Assembly: GCA_017479385.1 (NCBI GenBank) | Contig: JAFVCE010000017.1 | Coordinates: forward strand, 310,001-374,000 | Source of the DNA: Bacteroidales bacterium | GTDB taxonomy: Bacteria; Bacteroidota; Bacteroidia; Bacteroidales; P3 | DNA length: 64,000 nt | Direction: 5' to 3' | Part shown: piece by piece, positions 9,455-17,834 of the stretch | How positions within the stretch are numbered: position 1 is the first letter of the stretch | Layout of the letters: each line of letters starts with the position of its first letter | Notes under the pieces: generated by a model | What the model was told of the DNA's origin: nothing | The model's database searches: none | What the model saw: the letters and a program-made list of their open reading frames with translations, nothing else | Made by a program: the position numbers and the translations under genes

Positions 9455-10365
9455 AATCCATTTTGTTTGAGTGCATTGTTCAACTGGTTACGCCATTCCT
9501 CAATATCATACCATGGGCAGCCTTCGCACCCCTTCTCGGCCTCTTTTCCTGTGGTAGGAATATTTTTGTCCCACAGATTGGTTCCCTTATAAAAGTAGTC
9601 TATTCCATAGATAGTGCCTCTAACACCTTCTTGAAAGCATTTTCTACATATTTCTCTTTTTTGCTGATTTCTTTGGTTGTCTAGCAGTTGGAACTTCTTT
9701 ATTATTTCGTCGTCGGTCATATTAATTGAGTTTTCGCCCTTGGTCTCTTCGTTCCATCTAACTTCTGAAAACTTATGGTCTGGTATCAATGATTTTTTTG
9801 CTGTTGCTCTTGCCTCAAAAGCATTTCTCTCATTAAGGAGCCTTATTACTCGCGCCTTGAACTGTGCAGAGAATGTTTCATAACTCATTTCTGTATGTAA
9901 AGGTATGGGTAGAAGGATTCTATTGTAACCTTTCGTGCCATCAAGTCTTGGGACAGAAGCTACCGTGTAACCTGCATCCTTGATATCTTGTATTCTTCGA
10001 GCCGGATTTGGATTTGCCGGAAAACGTTCAAACTCCTCTTTGAACGACAATAAGATGTTGAAAAAAGCAGACGTTACTGGTCCACTAATTAACCCTCTTG
10101 CAATCTCGGTTTGACGCCATTCTCTCATTGCCTCTTTGGTAAAGTACTGCTTTAAAGATTTTAAATACCCTGCTAAAGCTTGCTCTACTACTATGTTAAG
10201 TCCAGCCCTTCTATCAACATATGGCACATATGTGTCCCATTCAAAACCATTGTCTTGAACGAACTTGGTCTTTACATAAACCTCACTTGCCTTATTGTTT
10301 TCTACTATTTCCGATACAATAATACCTGTATCTCCTAATAGCACCTGAAGAGCGCCTAAATCCAT
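9451..10365 (-). CDS. HNH-like type II restriction endonuclease candidate
   Basis: 304 residues, not matched to a named endonuclease. A possible ββα-metal (HNH-type) core is visible in the C-terminal half: D196-H197 in LIPDHKFSEVRW, then N230, N233 and K236 in FQLLDNQRNQQKR. It is followed by a four-cysteine cluster, C240/C243 (ICRKC) and C280/C283 (CEGCPWYD), which could bind structural zinc. The N-terminal ~180 residues are unassigned and may recognise DNA. The gene sits between an XRE controller and a C5-methyltransferase in the order controller, endonuclease, methyltransferase, which is typical of C-protein-regulated systems. Function is inferred mainly from this context; an accessory role is the alternative. 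Confidence 0.65.
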   Translation of the reverse strand: MDLGALQVLLGDTGIIVSEIVENNKASEVYVKTKFVQDNGFEWDTYVPYVDRRAGLNIVVEQALAGYLKSLKQYFTKEAMREWRQTEIARGLISGPVTSAFFNILLSFKEEFERFPANPNPARRIQDIKDAGYTVASVPRLDGTKGYNRILLPIPLHTEMSYETFSAQFKARVIRLLNERNAFEARATAKKSLIPDHKFSEVRWNEETKGENSINMTDDEIIKKFQLLDNQRNQQKREICRKCFQEGVRGTIYGIDYFYKGTNLWDKNIPTTGKEAEKGCEGCPWYDIEEWRNQLNNALKQNGL

Positions 10366-10366
10366 T

Positions 10367-10645
10367 TCATTTCTTTTTAGATATTATTTCAACAATGTCT
10401 TTCTTGCTTATGGGATACAAAATGCCATCTAATTTTGCATATAATTCCACATCATTTTTTTCTTTGAACAACTCTGCCAACTCAATGTTTAACGTTGTCG
10501 CCATCTTTTTTAAGGTATCTAATGTTGGGGAAATATTACCACTAAGATAGTTGCTTAGATTTGACTGACTAATGCCAGACAGTGTCGCAAAATCCTTCAT
10601 TGTAATACCTCTTTGTGCAAGAATTTCCTTTAGTTTCAAATCCAT
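10367..10645 (-). CDS. XRE-family controller (C protein) of the restriction-modification island
   Basis: 92 residues with an N-terminal helix-turn-helix: MKDFATLSGISQSNLSNYLS is the core, and TLDTLKKMATTLNIEL completes the five-helix XRE fold. C-proteins are small dimeric regulators that delay endonuclease expression until the host is methylated. The gene lies one base upstream of the endonuclease candidate, so it would drive it as part of one transcript. A perfect 14-base sequence, TTATTTAAAATAAT, is present near its own promoter and again near the divergent promoter, as expected for an autoregulator. The C-terminal extension (about residues 65-92, ELYAKLDGILYPISKK) is not typical of minimal C-proteins. 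Confidence 0.8.
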   Translation of the reverse strand: MDLKLKEILAQRGITMKDFATLSGISQSNLSNYLSGNISPTLDTLKKMATTLNIELAELFKEKNDVELYAKLDGILYPISKKDIVEIISKKK

Positions 10646-10668
10646 ATTTTCTTTGATACTTTATTTTG

Positions 10669-10769
10669 CAAAGATAGTAATTTTATTTAAAATAATTATT
10701 TTTTATCACAACATTTTGCTATTTTTATTATTTTTAGTAATTTTGCAATTTAAAATTATTTAAAATAAT
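10669..10769. promoter_or_regulatory. Divergent promoters with duplicated operator-like site
   Basis: The minus-strand -7 element TATCTTTG is at 10669-10676 and the plus-strand element TAATTTTG at 10738-10745. TTATTTAAAATAAT occurs exactly twice here, at 10683-10696 (between the -7 and -33 positions of the minus promoter) and at 10756-10769 (just after the plus transcription start). The copies start 73 bases apart, close to seven helical turns. Binding by the XRE protein is inferred. Confidence 0.65.
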
Positions 10770-10775
10770 ACAAAA

Positions 10776-11087
10776 ATGAAACTATCAAAAGATATTAGAA
10801 GCCTGCTTGTTACCTTTTTAAGTAATCGAAGTGTTGTTGCCTCATGGGGTATTAGCAATATACACATTAATGAAAACAGTGTTTGCTTTACTGTTAGCGG
10901 GATGAAGCACCATGGCAGAGTATCTATAAATCGGACAGAGGGAACTGTCTATGATGTTAAAATTGGGGAGATGTTGCTCGTGTCTTTGAAAAAAGAGGAC
11001 GTGATAACCGCGATAGATAATTACATTGAACACACAGATAACTACAACGAAGACATTGCGAAATGGCTATCACAAAAAATAGGTTGA
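10776..11087 (+). CDS. Small protein of unknown function, divergent from the R-M genes
   Basis: 103 residues, soluble, with no recognised domain. The sequence alternates beta-like segments (VCFTVSG, GRVSINRTEG, VYDVKIGEML) and ends in a helical stretch (ITAIDNYIEHTDNYNEDIAKWLSQ), suggesting a compact alpha/beta fold. It has a clear Bacteroidetes promoter 31-38 bases upstream of ATG 10776 and an operator-like site in its leader shared with the XRE controller. Co-regulation suggests it belongs to the island, perhaps as an accessory or anti-restriction factor, but nothing in the sequence proves this. Its AT-rich composition matches the island, not the flanks. Confidence 0.7.
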   Translation: MKLSKDIRSLLVTFLSNRSVVASWGISNIHINENSVCFTVSGMKHHGRVSINRTEGTVYDVKIGEMLLVSLKKEDVITAIDNYIEHTDNYNEDIAKWLSQKIG

Positions 11088-11120
11088 GCGATGTTAGGGT
11101 ATCTTTCATTTGGAGAACCT

Positions 11121-13025
11121 CTACCGCGCGTTGAGCAACTTGGTTATGGTGGACACAATGTCGTCGGCGTCGTAACCGCAGTCGTGCTTTAGGCGAGCTA
11201 CGGGGCCGTGGGGCACAAACGCGTCGCCCACGCCGAGTATGGCGAAGCGAGGCAGGCGGTCGTGGTGGTGGCTCTCGAAGTATTCGAGAACCGACGAGCC
11301 GAAACCTCCGGCTTTGACGCCGTCTTCGACCGTCACTATGGCTCGATAGTTGGCCGCGGCAATGGTATCGAGTAACTGCTCGTCGAGGGGTTTGACGAAA
11401 CGCATATCGAACACCGCTGCACTGATTTGCAGTTCACTCATGAGCCTCTTGGCTGCCTCGAGGGCGTCGTTGCCACTGTGGCCTATGGACAGTATGGCCA
11501 CGTCGGTACCATCTGCAAGCTGGCGGCCACGCCCAATGGCGAGTGGGCTCATCTCATTGTGCCAGTCGGGCAGCACTCCGCAGCCGCGTGGGTAGCGTAT
11601 AACCCACGGCCCAGCGTCTGGCAGCTGGGCGGTGAACATCATATTGCGCAATTCGTGTTCGTTCATTGGGGCGGCAATGGTGAGGTTGGGCACAGGGCGC
11701 AAGGCGGCAATATCGAACACACCGTGGTGGGTTGGACCATCGTCGCCCACAATGCCAGCGCGGTCGAGACACAATACCACCGGCAACTGCTGAAGAGCCA
11801 CGTCGTGGATAACCTGGTCGAAAGCGCGTTGGGCAAACGACGAATAGATGTTGCAAAACGGCACCATGCCTTGTGCCGCGAGGCCTGCCGCAAAGGTCAC
11901 GGCGTGGGGTTCGGCAATTCCCACATCGAAAGCACGGTCGGGCATTTCGGCCATCATGATGTTGAGCGAGCAGCCTGTTGGCATGGCTGGAGTTATGCCT
12001 ACAATGCGGTTGTTGGCTTTGGCAAGTTCGACGATAGTTTGACCAAAAACATCTTGATAACGAGGCGGTTGACCATCTGCCTGGTGACTAATCTGACGGC
12101 CGGTGATGGCGTCGTAGCGTCCTGGCGCATGGTAAACCACTGGGTTGCGCTCGGCGCTGTCGAGGCCTTTGCCTTTGATTGTTATTACGTGTAACAACTT
12201 GGGACCTGGCAGGCTGCGGAGCTTGGTGAGCATTTCGACCATTTGGGCGATGTCGTGCCCATCGATGGGGCCGAAGTAGCGAATGCCGAGCGACTCGAAG
12301 AGATTGCTTCCGCCCAAGAGCGCCGTTTTGGCGGTGAAGGTGAGGCGTTGAATGAGCGAACGCGAACGATTGTGAGTGCGTGTGCCAGGGCGGACGCCGC
12401 TCAGGCGAGCCCACACCTCGTCCTTAAGGCGGTTATAGTGGGTCGAAGCGGTGAGGCGCGTGAGGTATCGGTCGAGACCGCCCACCGCTTTGTCGATAGA
12501 AATACCGTTGTCGTTGAGCACCACAAGAATGTTAGCCTTAGAGTCGCCGGCCGCATTGAGGGCTTCGAAAGCTTCGCCACCGGTCAGCGCGCCGTCGCCA
12601 ATGATGGCAATGTGTTGGCGTGTGGTGTTGCCCTGCAGTTTAGAAGCGGTGGCCATACCGAGGGCGGCCGAGATGGAGGTAGAGCTGTGTCCGGTGCCAA
12701 AAGCGTCATAAGGGCTTTCGCTGGGGCGCGGAAAGCCACTCAAGCCGCCGTAGGTGCGAATGGTGTCGAAACGGTCGCGGCGGCCGGTTATTATTTTGTG
12801 GGCATAGGACTGGTGGCCTACGTCCCAAATGAGCTTGTCGTCGGGAGTGTTAAAAACATAGTGCAGTGCCAGAGTTAGCTCAACAGTGCCGAGGCTCGAA
12901 GCAAGGTGACCAGGGTGTGTGGCAAGGGTATTGATAATGAAGTGGCGCAACTCGTCGGCCAGTGGCAAAAGGTCGCTGGGCGCAAGCTGGCGCAAGTCGT
13001 TGGGGGAGTCGATGTGGTCGAGCAT
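11121..13025 (-). CDS. dxs: 1-deoxy-D-xylulose-5-phosphate synthase
   Basis: 634 residues. Condenses pyruvate and glyceraldehyde-3-phosphate with thiamine diphosphate, the first step of the MEP isoprenoid pathway. ATG 13025 (MLDHIDSPNDLRQLAP) is chosen; the open frame runs 42 codons further but that part is proline/arginine-rich and overlaps the upstream gene. Family motifs are present: the N-terminal HPGHLASSLGTVELTLALH, the thiamine-diphosphate signature GDGALTGGEAFEALN with NDNGISID, the transketolase pyrimidine-domain segment DRAGIVGDDGPTHHGVFD, and the C-terminal VTVEDGVKAGGFGSSV. It lies 23 bases after the preceding exported-protein gene on the same strand. This start also matches the usual family length. 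Confidence 0.95.
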   Translation of the reverse strand: MLDHIDSPNDLRQLAPSDLLPLADELRHFIINTLATHPGHLASSLGTVELTLALHYVFNTPDDKLIWDVGHQSYAHKIITGRRDRFDTIRTYGGLSGFPRPSESPYDAFGTGHSSTSISAALGMATASKLQGNTTRQHIAIIGDGALTGGEAFEALNAAGDSKANILVVLNDNGISIDKAVGGLDRYLTRLTASTHYNRLKDEVWARLSGVRPGTRTHNRSRSLIQRLTFTAKTALLGGSNLFESLGIRYFGPIDGHDIAQMVEMLTKLRSLPGPKLLHVITIKGKGLDSAERNPVVYHAPGRYDAITGRQISHQADGQPPRYQDVFGQTIVELAKANNRIVGITPAMPTGCSLNIMMAEMPDRAFDVGIAEPHAVTFAAGLAAQGMVPFCNIYSSFAQRAFDQVIHDVALQQLPVVLCLDRAGIVGDDGPTHHGVFDIAALRPVPNLTIAAPMNEHELRNMMFTAQLPDAGPWVIRYPRGCGVLPDWHNEMSPLAIGRGRQLADGTDVAILSIGHSGNDALEAAKRLMSELQISAAVFDMRFVKPLDEQLLDTIAAANYRAIVTVEDGVKAGGFGSSVLEYFESHHHDRLPRFAILGVGDAFVPHGPVARLKHDCGYDADDIVSTITKLLNAR

Positions 13026-13048
13026 GGCGTAGTAGGTATAGTTCAGGT

Positions 13049-14026
13049 TTATCGGGTTGAATAGGAAGGGGCCTGCTTCTCGATTGGTTCGAATGGTTTG
13101 TTGAGGCGCTTGTCGTCGAGGCGGCCTTCGGCGCCGCGGCGAAGTTCCCACTTGCCACCAACAAAGGCGTAGGCCATTTCCTCGCCCGAGGGTACGTAGT
13201 ATTGATATAAGCCCTCCATACCCTCGACTTGCGGGGCGACCTCGTCGAACATTATCATCTTTTCTTTGTGCTCGTGCACCACCTCGACGGTACGATAGCG
13301 GTTCTTGGAGCCTTTGACCTTGACGCGTTTGCGCTCAACTTCGCGCACAAACTGCTCCTCGAAGCGGAGGTTGACCATAACGCTGTTAGAATATTCGAGC
13401 ACCACACGGCGCAGGTTGCGCTCGCGGCGAAAGAGGGCTTGGCCAAACTGGGGTTTGCCGGTCGATGGCTTGAACCACACGGGCTCGATGACCTTACGCT
13501 GGGTGATGTTGTCAACGCCGTTGTACCCCAAGAGTGTATAGTAGGTTTTGCCATCGTTCGAAGTCTGAATAATTTCTTGATAGACTGCGCCGTACCAATT
13601 AGAGGGGTCGACTATGGTTTCCTCGCGGTTGATGAGTTCGTCGGATTTGTCGTTCAGCTCGGCAAACTCCACCTTGCCAGTGGCAGCGTTGAGGTACTGG
13701 ATGAAGCCAAAACACTCCCACTCGCCGTTGTCGCGCAAGACGGGCCAAGTAATAAGGCGAACCTTCTTGTCGGGCGAAGTGAGCACCGACACCTTGTCGC
13801 CAAAATTCCACTTCCAACTCATAGAACCCTCTGTGTTCAGAGCTTCGGCCATGAGTTGCACGGCCTGCTCGCTGGCCAAGTAACGTTGGTTGTCGGTAGG
13901 GGCATAGCGCGCCGTACCAAAAAGGGTATCGAGCTGGGCGGCGAAGTCGGCCATTCGGGCTTTATCCTGCGCGTTGATACACAGGGCAATAAATCCAAAG
14001 ACGAGTGCAAGAACAAACTTCTTCAT
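13049..14026 (-). CDS. Exported protein of unknown function
   Basis: 325 residues. ATG 14026 is chosen because it starts a Sec signal (MKKFVLALVFGFIALCINAQ) with a likely cleavage after INA; an earlier in-frame ATG at 14068 adds only 14 atypical residues. The mature part has a helical N-terminal segment (ARMADFAAQLDTLFG) and then beta-rich text with repeated Trp and Tyr (SWKWNFGDK, GEWECFGFIQYL, YYTLLGYNGVD), followed by a basic loop. No lipobox is seen, so it should be periplasmic. Family not recognised, although similar periplasmic proteins are frequent in Bacteroidales. It is followed 23 bases later by dxs, likely in one transcript. Confidence 0.75.
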   Translation of the reverse strand: MKKFVLALVFGFIALCINAQDKARMADFAAQLDTLFGTARYAPTDNQRYLASEQAVQLMAEALNTEGSMSWKWNFGDKVSVLTSPDKKVRLITWPVLRDNGEWECFGFIQYLNAATGKVEFAELNDKSDELINREETIVDPSNWYGAVYQEIIQTSNDGKTYYTLLGYNGVDNITQRKVIEPVWFKPSTGKPQFGQALFRRERNLRRVVLEYSNSVMVNLRFEEQFVREVERKRVKVKGSKNRYRTVEVVHEHKEKMIMFDEVAPQVEGMEGLYQYYVPSGEEMAYAFVGGKWELRRGAEGRLDDKRLNKPFEPIEKQAPSYSTR

Positions 14027-14117
14027 ACTTACATTAACGCAAGAAGTGACAAAATATTGTGCCGCCAAAACAATATTTATTACTCACTGGTCGTGGTCGT
14101 AAAGAAATCGCCCACGA

Positions 14118-15245
14118 TTATCGGCCAACCGGCATACGGTAGCGAGTGCTGCTGGTGCCGAAATTGTAGATGTAGCCAAAGGTGAGCGAAGCCATGCCGC
14201 AGCCGTAGCGCGAAGTTTCGCTCGCACTCTGGGCTATGTAGCGAGGCAAGAGGGTGTACTTGAGGTCGGCAAAAATGTCGGACTGCGGCGTAAGGTAGTA
14301 GCGCAAAAAGAGACCTCCGTCGGCCGACATGGTGAACATTGGGTTGTCGTAGCGCCACACAGGGCCAGCCCCAAGATAGGGCATTACACCCAAACGGCGA
14401 CCGCGAGCAAAGTCGAGTACATTGGAGACGTTGAAGAGCACGTCGGCATGGAAAGCGGTGAAGCGGTAAAGCTCTTGGTCTTGAGTACGGCCGAAGAGAC
14501 CCGAAAGTTCGAATCGGATGGTCCAGCGGGGCGTGTAGTTACGGCCAACCATAAGTTCGGGCATAAGGCTGTAGTTGTCGAACGAGTCCCACCCTTTGAA
14601 GTTGAAGAGCGACACGTTGGCTCCCATGGCGTAGCCAATAAACCAGTCCTCGCTAAAACCGTGGGTGGCAAACTCGGAGCGGCGGCTGTAGGGAAAATAC
14701 AAAAAGTTGTAGGTGGCACCGAGCGAGATGGTGTGGGTGTAGCTCACCCAATCGCCGTGAGGCAAAATAAAGCTTTTGTATTCGGCAAAGACCTGCCAGC
14801 CATTACTGAGGCTGAATGGAACGTGGAGGCCGAGCATGGTCTGGATGTTCGATGTAGACTGGCCGGCCATTTGGCTGTAGACGCCGAGACCGACAAAGGG
14901 GTAGACGTTGATTCGGCGCTCATTTGGGGTGCCAAAGGCCGAGAAGATGTCCCACATGAGTTCGGCCGAGGCAAAGAGGTTGGTTTGCGACTCGTCATTC
15001 ACTGTGAGCATAGCGGCATCGACACCAACGCGCAGAGCGAGGGGTTGCAGTATCCACTTGCCATACGACACACCTCCGCCGAAACCCATCTGCGAGTTGC
15101 TTTCACCACCGGTGCGACTATAGAAACTCAATCCAAAATTGCCCGAAAGGAATGTGTTCGCCGCAAAGGGTGCTCTGTCCTGTTGCGCCACGGCTGGGGC
15201 GAGCGTAGAGAGGAGGATGAGGAGCGGAAGTAATATCTTTTTCAT
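14118..15245 (-). CDS. Predicted outer-membrane beta-barrel protein
   Basis: 375 residues with a Sec signal (MKKILLPLLILLSTLAPAVAQ). The mature protein alternates short amphipathic strands rich in Gly, Tyr and Phe (FLSGNFGLSFYSR, MGFGGGVSYGKW, WQVFAEYKSFIL, GGLFLRYYLTPQSDIFADLK), typical of a barrel of perhaps 14-18 strands. Two similar halves, each with Y-P/M-P-F/Y-GLG text (VYPFVGLGVYSQ and VMPYLGAGPVW), suggest an internal duplication. No substrate can be assigned. The protein ends in PVGR rather than the aromatic residue that often closes outer-membrane barrels. A hairpin separates it from tig upstream. Confidence 0.75.
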   Translation of the reverse strand: MKKILLPLLILLSTLAPAVAQQDRAPFAANTFLSGNFGLSFYSRTGGESNSQMGFGGGVSYGKWILQPLALRVGVDAAMLTVNDESQTNLFASAELMWDIFSAFGTPNERRINVYPFVGLGVYSQMAGQSTSNIQTMLGLHVPFSLSNGWQVFAEYKSFILPHGDWVSYTHTISLGATYNFLYFPYSRRSEFATHGFSEDWFIGYAMGANVSLFNFKGWDSFDNYSLMPELMVGRNYTPRWTIRFELSGLFGRTQDQELYRFTAFHADVLFNVSNVLDFARGRRLGVMPYLGAGPVWRYDNPMFTMSADGGLFLRYYLTPQSDIFADLKYTLLPRYIAQSASETSRYGCGMASLTFGYIYNFGTSSTRYRMPVGR

Positions 15246-15300
15246 TTTGTATGGTTAATGGTTTTGTTCTGAAAAAAAGTGTTAATCCGTACCCCTTGGC

Positions 15301-15345
15301 CTGGCAGTCGCGTCTTTGATTGTAAACTCGAGGCTCGACTGCCAG
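15301..15345. terminator. Intergenic hairpin after tig
   Basis: CTGGCAGTCG (15301-15310) and CGACTGCCAG (15336-15345) form a perfect 10-bp stem with a 25-base loop, just after the tig stop on the minus strand. There is no strong T-tract; it may be a weak terminator or an mRNA-stability element. Confidence 0.45.
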
Positions 15346-15369
15346 ACTGCGGGAATGCGGCTATGATTT

Positions 15370-16731
15370 TTAGATTTGAGCAGCTTTCTCGGCAAACTGC
15401 TTGGCGGTCATCTCTTCAACCTCGGGTTTGAGCTGGTCGATGAAGAGTTTGGCCAAGTTGTCGCTGAAGAGGCGATCTACGATATTAGAGACATTGTTGC
15501 GGTCTTTGGCGATAGTTTCGGCAGCGGCGGCAATCTCTTTTTCGCGCTTTTCGGGGTCGGCGACAGGCTCGCCACTGTGTTCGGCATTGTCGGTAAGTAT
15601 CTTTTTCACCATCTCGACAACATCGTTGTGGGTAGGCTCGATGGGGCTTATTTTCTCCAACTCGTTTTGCAAGAGTTCCCACTTGATGGAGGGGAGGTAG
15701 CGGTCTGCCCATTCGCTGTCTACACTTTCGGCAGTGGCTTTTTCGTCGTTGCGGAGAATCCAACGTTTGAGGAATGCTTCGGGGAGGGGAGCATCGAAGT
15801 TGTCGAGCAAAGTCTTGTAAACCTTGTTGGAAAAGACGGTCTTGCATTGTTCGTCGTTCATCTCGTTGATTTGCTCGGTGATGGCTTTGCGGAAGTCTTT
15901 TTCGGTCTTAATGCCGCGGCCAGGGAAGGCTTTTTCGAATAACTCTTCATTGACTTCGGCCGGCGAAATGAGCGAGCAACTGGAAGCAACGAAACGTATT
16001 TTGGATTTGAAGTCTTTGGCCTGTTCCTGGGTCATGCGGAACTTGTTTACGAGCGTGTCGGTGCTGAAAGCTTTAGCGGCATCGATAACGAGGGTATCGG
16101 TAGCGGCCTTGCCGAGGATAGAAGCACGAATGTCGTCGTCATTGATGTCGGCTGTATTGAACATGGCGTAGGTAGAGAGACCACCCTCTTTCACTTCGCC
16201 GTTCTCGTCAAGTTCCTCGGCTTTGCCGTAGACCATGGCGCCATCGACGATGGTGTCGGGTGTTTCGAATTTACCATAACGGCGCGAGAGGGCTTCGACT
16301 TGCTCGTCGACCTCTTTCTTACCGACCTTGATGTGAGAAAGTTTGATATCAATTTTGCTCCAGTCAATCTCGACTTTGGGGCGCAGTGCGGCGTCGAAAT
16401 AGAAGTCGAAGGTTGTTTGTTTCTCAAAGTCGAGGTTAGAGTTCTTTTCGTCGTTGAGGATGGGGTATGCGAAGATGTCGAGCTTTTCGTCGTCGACATA
16501 TTTGAAGATAGCGTCGTTGATGATGCGTTGCACTTCGTCGGCAACAACGCTGGTACGGTATTTGCGCGAAATGAGGGCTAACGGAGCTTTGCCTTTGCGG
16601 AAGCCAGGCTCGACAGCGTTTTGTTGCATACGTTTCAGCGATTTATTTACGGCCTCGATGTAGTCGTTTTCTTCAATCTCAACCTTGATATTGAGGTCCA
16701 AATCGCTTAAATTTTCTCTTGTAATGTTCAT
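15370..16731 (-). CDS. tig: Trigger factor (ribosome-associated chaperone)
   Basis: 453 residues. Trigger factor binds nascent chains at the ribosomal exit. The N-terminal ribosome-binding domain carries the signature region (EPGFRKGKAPLALISRKY, about residues 42-59), matching the GFRxGKxP loop. A central domain follows; its PPIase-like part is divergent, as usual in Bacteroidetes. The long helical C-terminal domain contains the arm (FEKAFPGRGIKTEKDFRKAI). There is no signal peptide. A TAATTTTG promoter lies about 54-61 bases upstream of the start. The gene is transcribed alone or with the barrel gene downstream, from which it is separated by a hairpin. Confidence 0.94.
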   Translation of the reverse strand: MNITRENLSDLDLNIKVEIEENDYIEAVNKSLKRMQQNAVEPGFRKGKAPLALISRKYRTSVVADEVQRIINDAIFKYVDDEKLDIFAYPILNDEKNSNLDFEKQTTFDFYFDAALRPKVEIDWSKIDIKLSHIKVGKKEVDEQVEALSRRYGKFETPDTIVDGAMVYGKAEELDENGEVKEGGLSTYAMFNTADINDDDIRASILGKAATDTLVIDAAKAFSTDTLVNKFRMTQEQAKDFKSKIRFVASSCSLISPAEVNEELFEKAFPGRGIKTEKDFRKAITEQINEMNDEQCKTVFSNKVYKTLLDNFDAPLPEAFLKRWILRNDEKATAESVDSEWADRYLPSIKWELLQNELEKISPIEPTHNDVVEMVKKILTDNAEHSGEPVADPEKREKEIAAAAETIAKDRNNVSNIVDRLFSDNLAKLFIDQLKPEVEEMTAKQFAEKAAQI

Positions 16732-16784
16732 CTGTATTGTTAATTAGTTGATTTTTAATTATTTTCTCAAAAGCATATTATTTG

Positions 16785-16792
16785 CAAAATTA
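16785..16792 (-). promoter_or_regulatory. -7 element for tig
   Basis: TAATTTTG on the minus strand in an AT-rich gap, 54 bases upstream of the tig start at 16731. Confidence 0.6.
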
Positions 16793-16835
16793 CATATTTT
16801 TCTTCATTCTGCAATAATAATTTATGAAAAACTTT

Positions 16836-17834
16836 TCACTGAAAGTTCAGACCGAGTTTTAGCAACTCTTGATAGAGGCTTCGAGGACCGTTCGAAGGGT
16901 CGGCATCTATGGTTTGGTGCAAGTGAGTCCTTCGAGCGGCAAAAATGCCTATACCTTTGCCATTGTTTATGTTAGAGTAGGTTCTGTGGAACTGGTCGAC
17001 CCCTCCTATCGACGACGAGTTGATGTAGGCATTGAGGTCTTCGTTGCAGGCGGTAATGAAGACGTCGACCGTTTTCAAGTAATTTTTCGGTGCTGGGTCG
17101 TCTTTCAAAGCTTCCTTTAGGTCGGCAAGGAAGAGGTGCTGCCCGTAGTATAACATCTGAACATAAGAGGAGCCGTTGTGCAGAACACTGCCACAAGGGA
17201 TGTCTGCGTATAGGGTGTCTTGCCCACTGTTTTCGGAATAATAGAACCTGATTACGGGCTCGTAGCGGCGCGCATTGGTCAGTCCATTCCACTGAATGTT
17301 GTACTGATTTCTCGACTGGCTGGACTGGAACGAAAAGAGTGGACGACCGTGGTTTACATATAGCAACTCACTGTTTTCGTTCGAGATAAGGTTCGTAGTA
17401 GCTTCGGCAATAATATCGCGCCCAGCGGTATGGCGCACAATGAGCCTATAAGTAACAGCAGAATCAAGCTTACGAGACGGCACATAATAATACATTGGTT
17501 GATTTTCGCGGGCAAAAGAACCGGTATCGATGGTTTTGGTAGTATAGTCGAAATGGAACGAATCGACCACCGAGTTACCATTCATAGCAAGCATATCGAC
17601 AGTGATGTATCCCTGTGGGAAATTGATAGAATCGCTTATCATGGCAGGCTCTTGAATGTCACCATTGGGGAGGTAGCAGCGCTGCACCCGCGCCCAAATG
17701 GTGTCTTCGTCTTGGTCAAGCACACAAAAAACTATCGGTATTTCCTTCCACTCAGCATTGGGGGAGAAATCAACTTTGCACGCTTGGAATGTGAAGAGAA
17801 CTATAATGGACAGTAAGAGCGATATTTTTTTCAT
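16836..17834 (-). CDS. DUF4249-type lipoprotein
   Basis: 332 residues. A lipoprotein signal is clear (MKKISLLLSIIVLFTFQAC; lipid attached to C19). The body resembles DUF4249, a family of Bacteroidetes surface lipoproteins of unknown function often encoded beside TonB-dependent or barrel proteins. The resemblance rests on the early FCVLDQDEDTIWARVQR segment, the central YNIQWNGLTNARRYEPVI and the late VDVFITACNEDLNAYINSSS. The start overlaps the stop of the GH2-like gene by four bases (ATGA), implying translational coupling in an operon of barrel, GH2-like protein and this lipoprotein. No SusC-like partner is in the cluster, which is unusual for a nutrient-uptake locus. Confidence 0.75.
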   Translation of the reverse strand: MKKISLLLSIIVLFTFQACKVDFSPNAEWKEIPIVFCVLDQDEDTIWARVQRCYLPNGDIQEPAMISDSINFPQGYITVDMLAMNGNSVVDSFHFDYTTKTIDTGSFARENQPMYYYVPSRKLDSAVTYRLIVRHTAGRDIIAEATTNLISNENSELLYVNHGRPLFSFQSSQSRNQYNIQWNGLTNARRYEPVIRFYYSENSGQDTLYADIPCGSVLHNGSSYVQMLYYGQHLFLADLKEALKDDPAPKNYLKTVDVFITACNEDLNAYINSSSIGGVDQFHRTYSNINNGKGIGIFAARRTHLHQTIDADPSNGPRSLYQELLKLGLNFQ

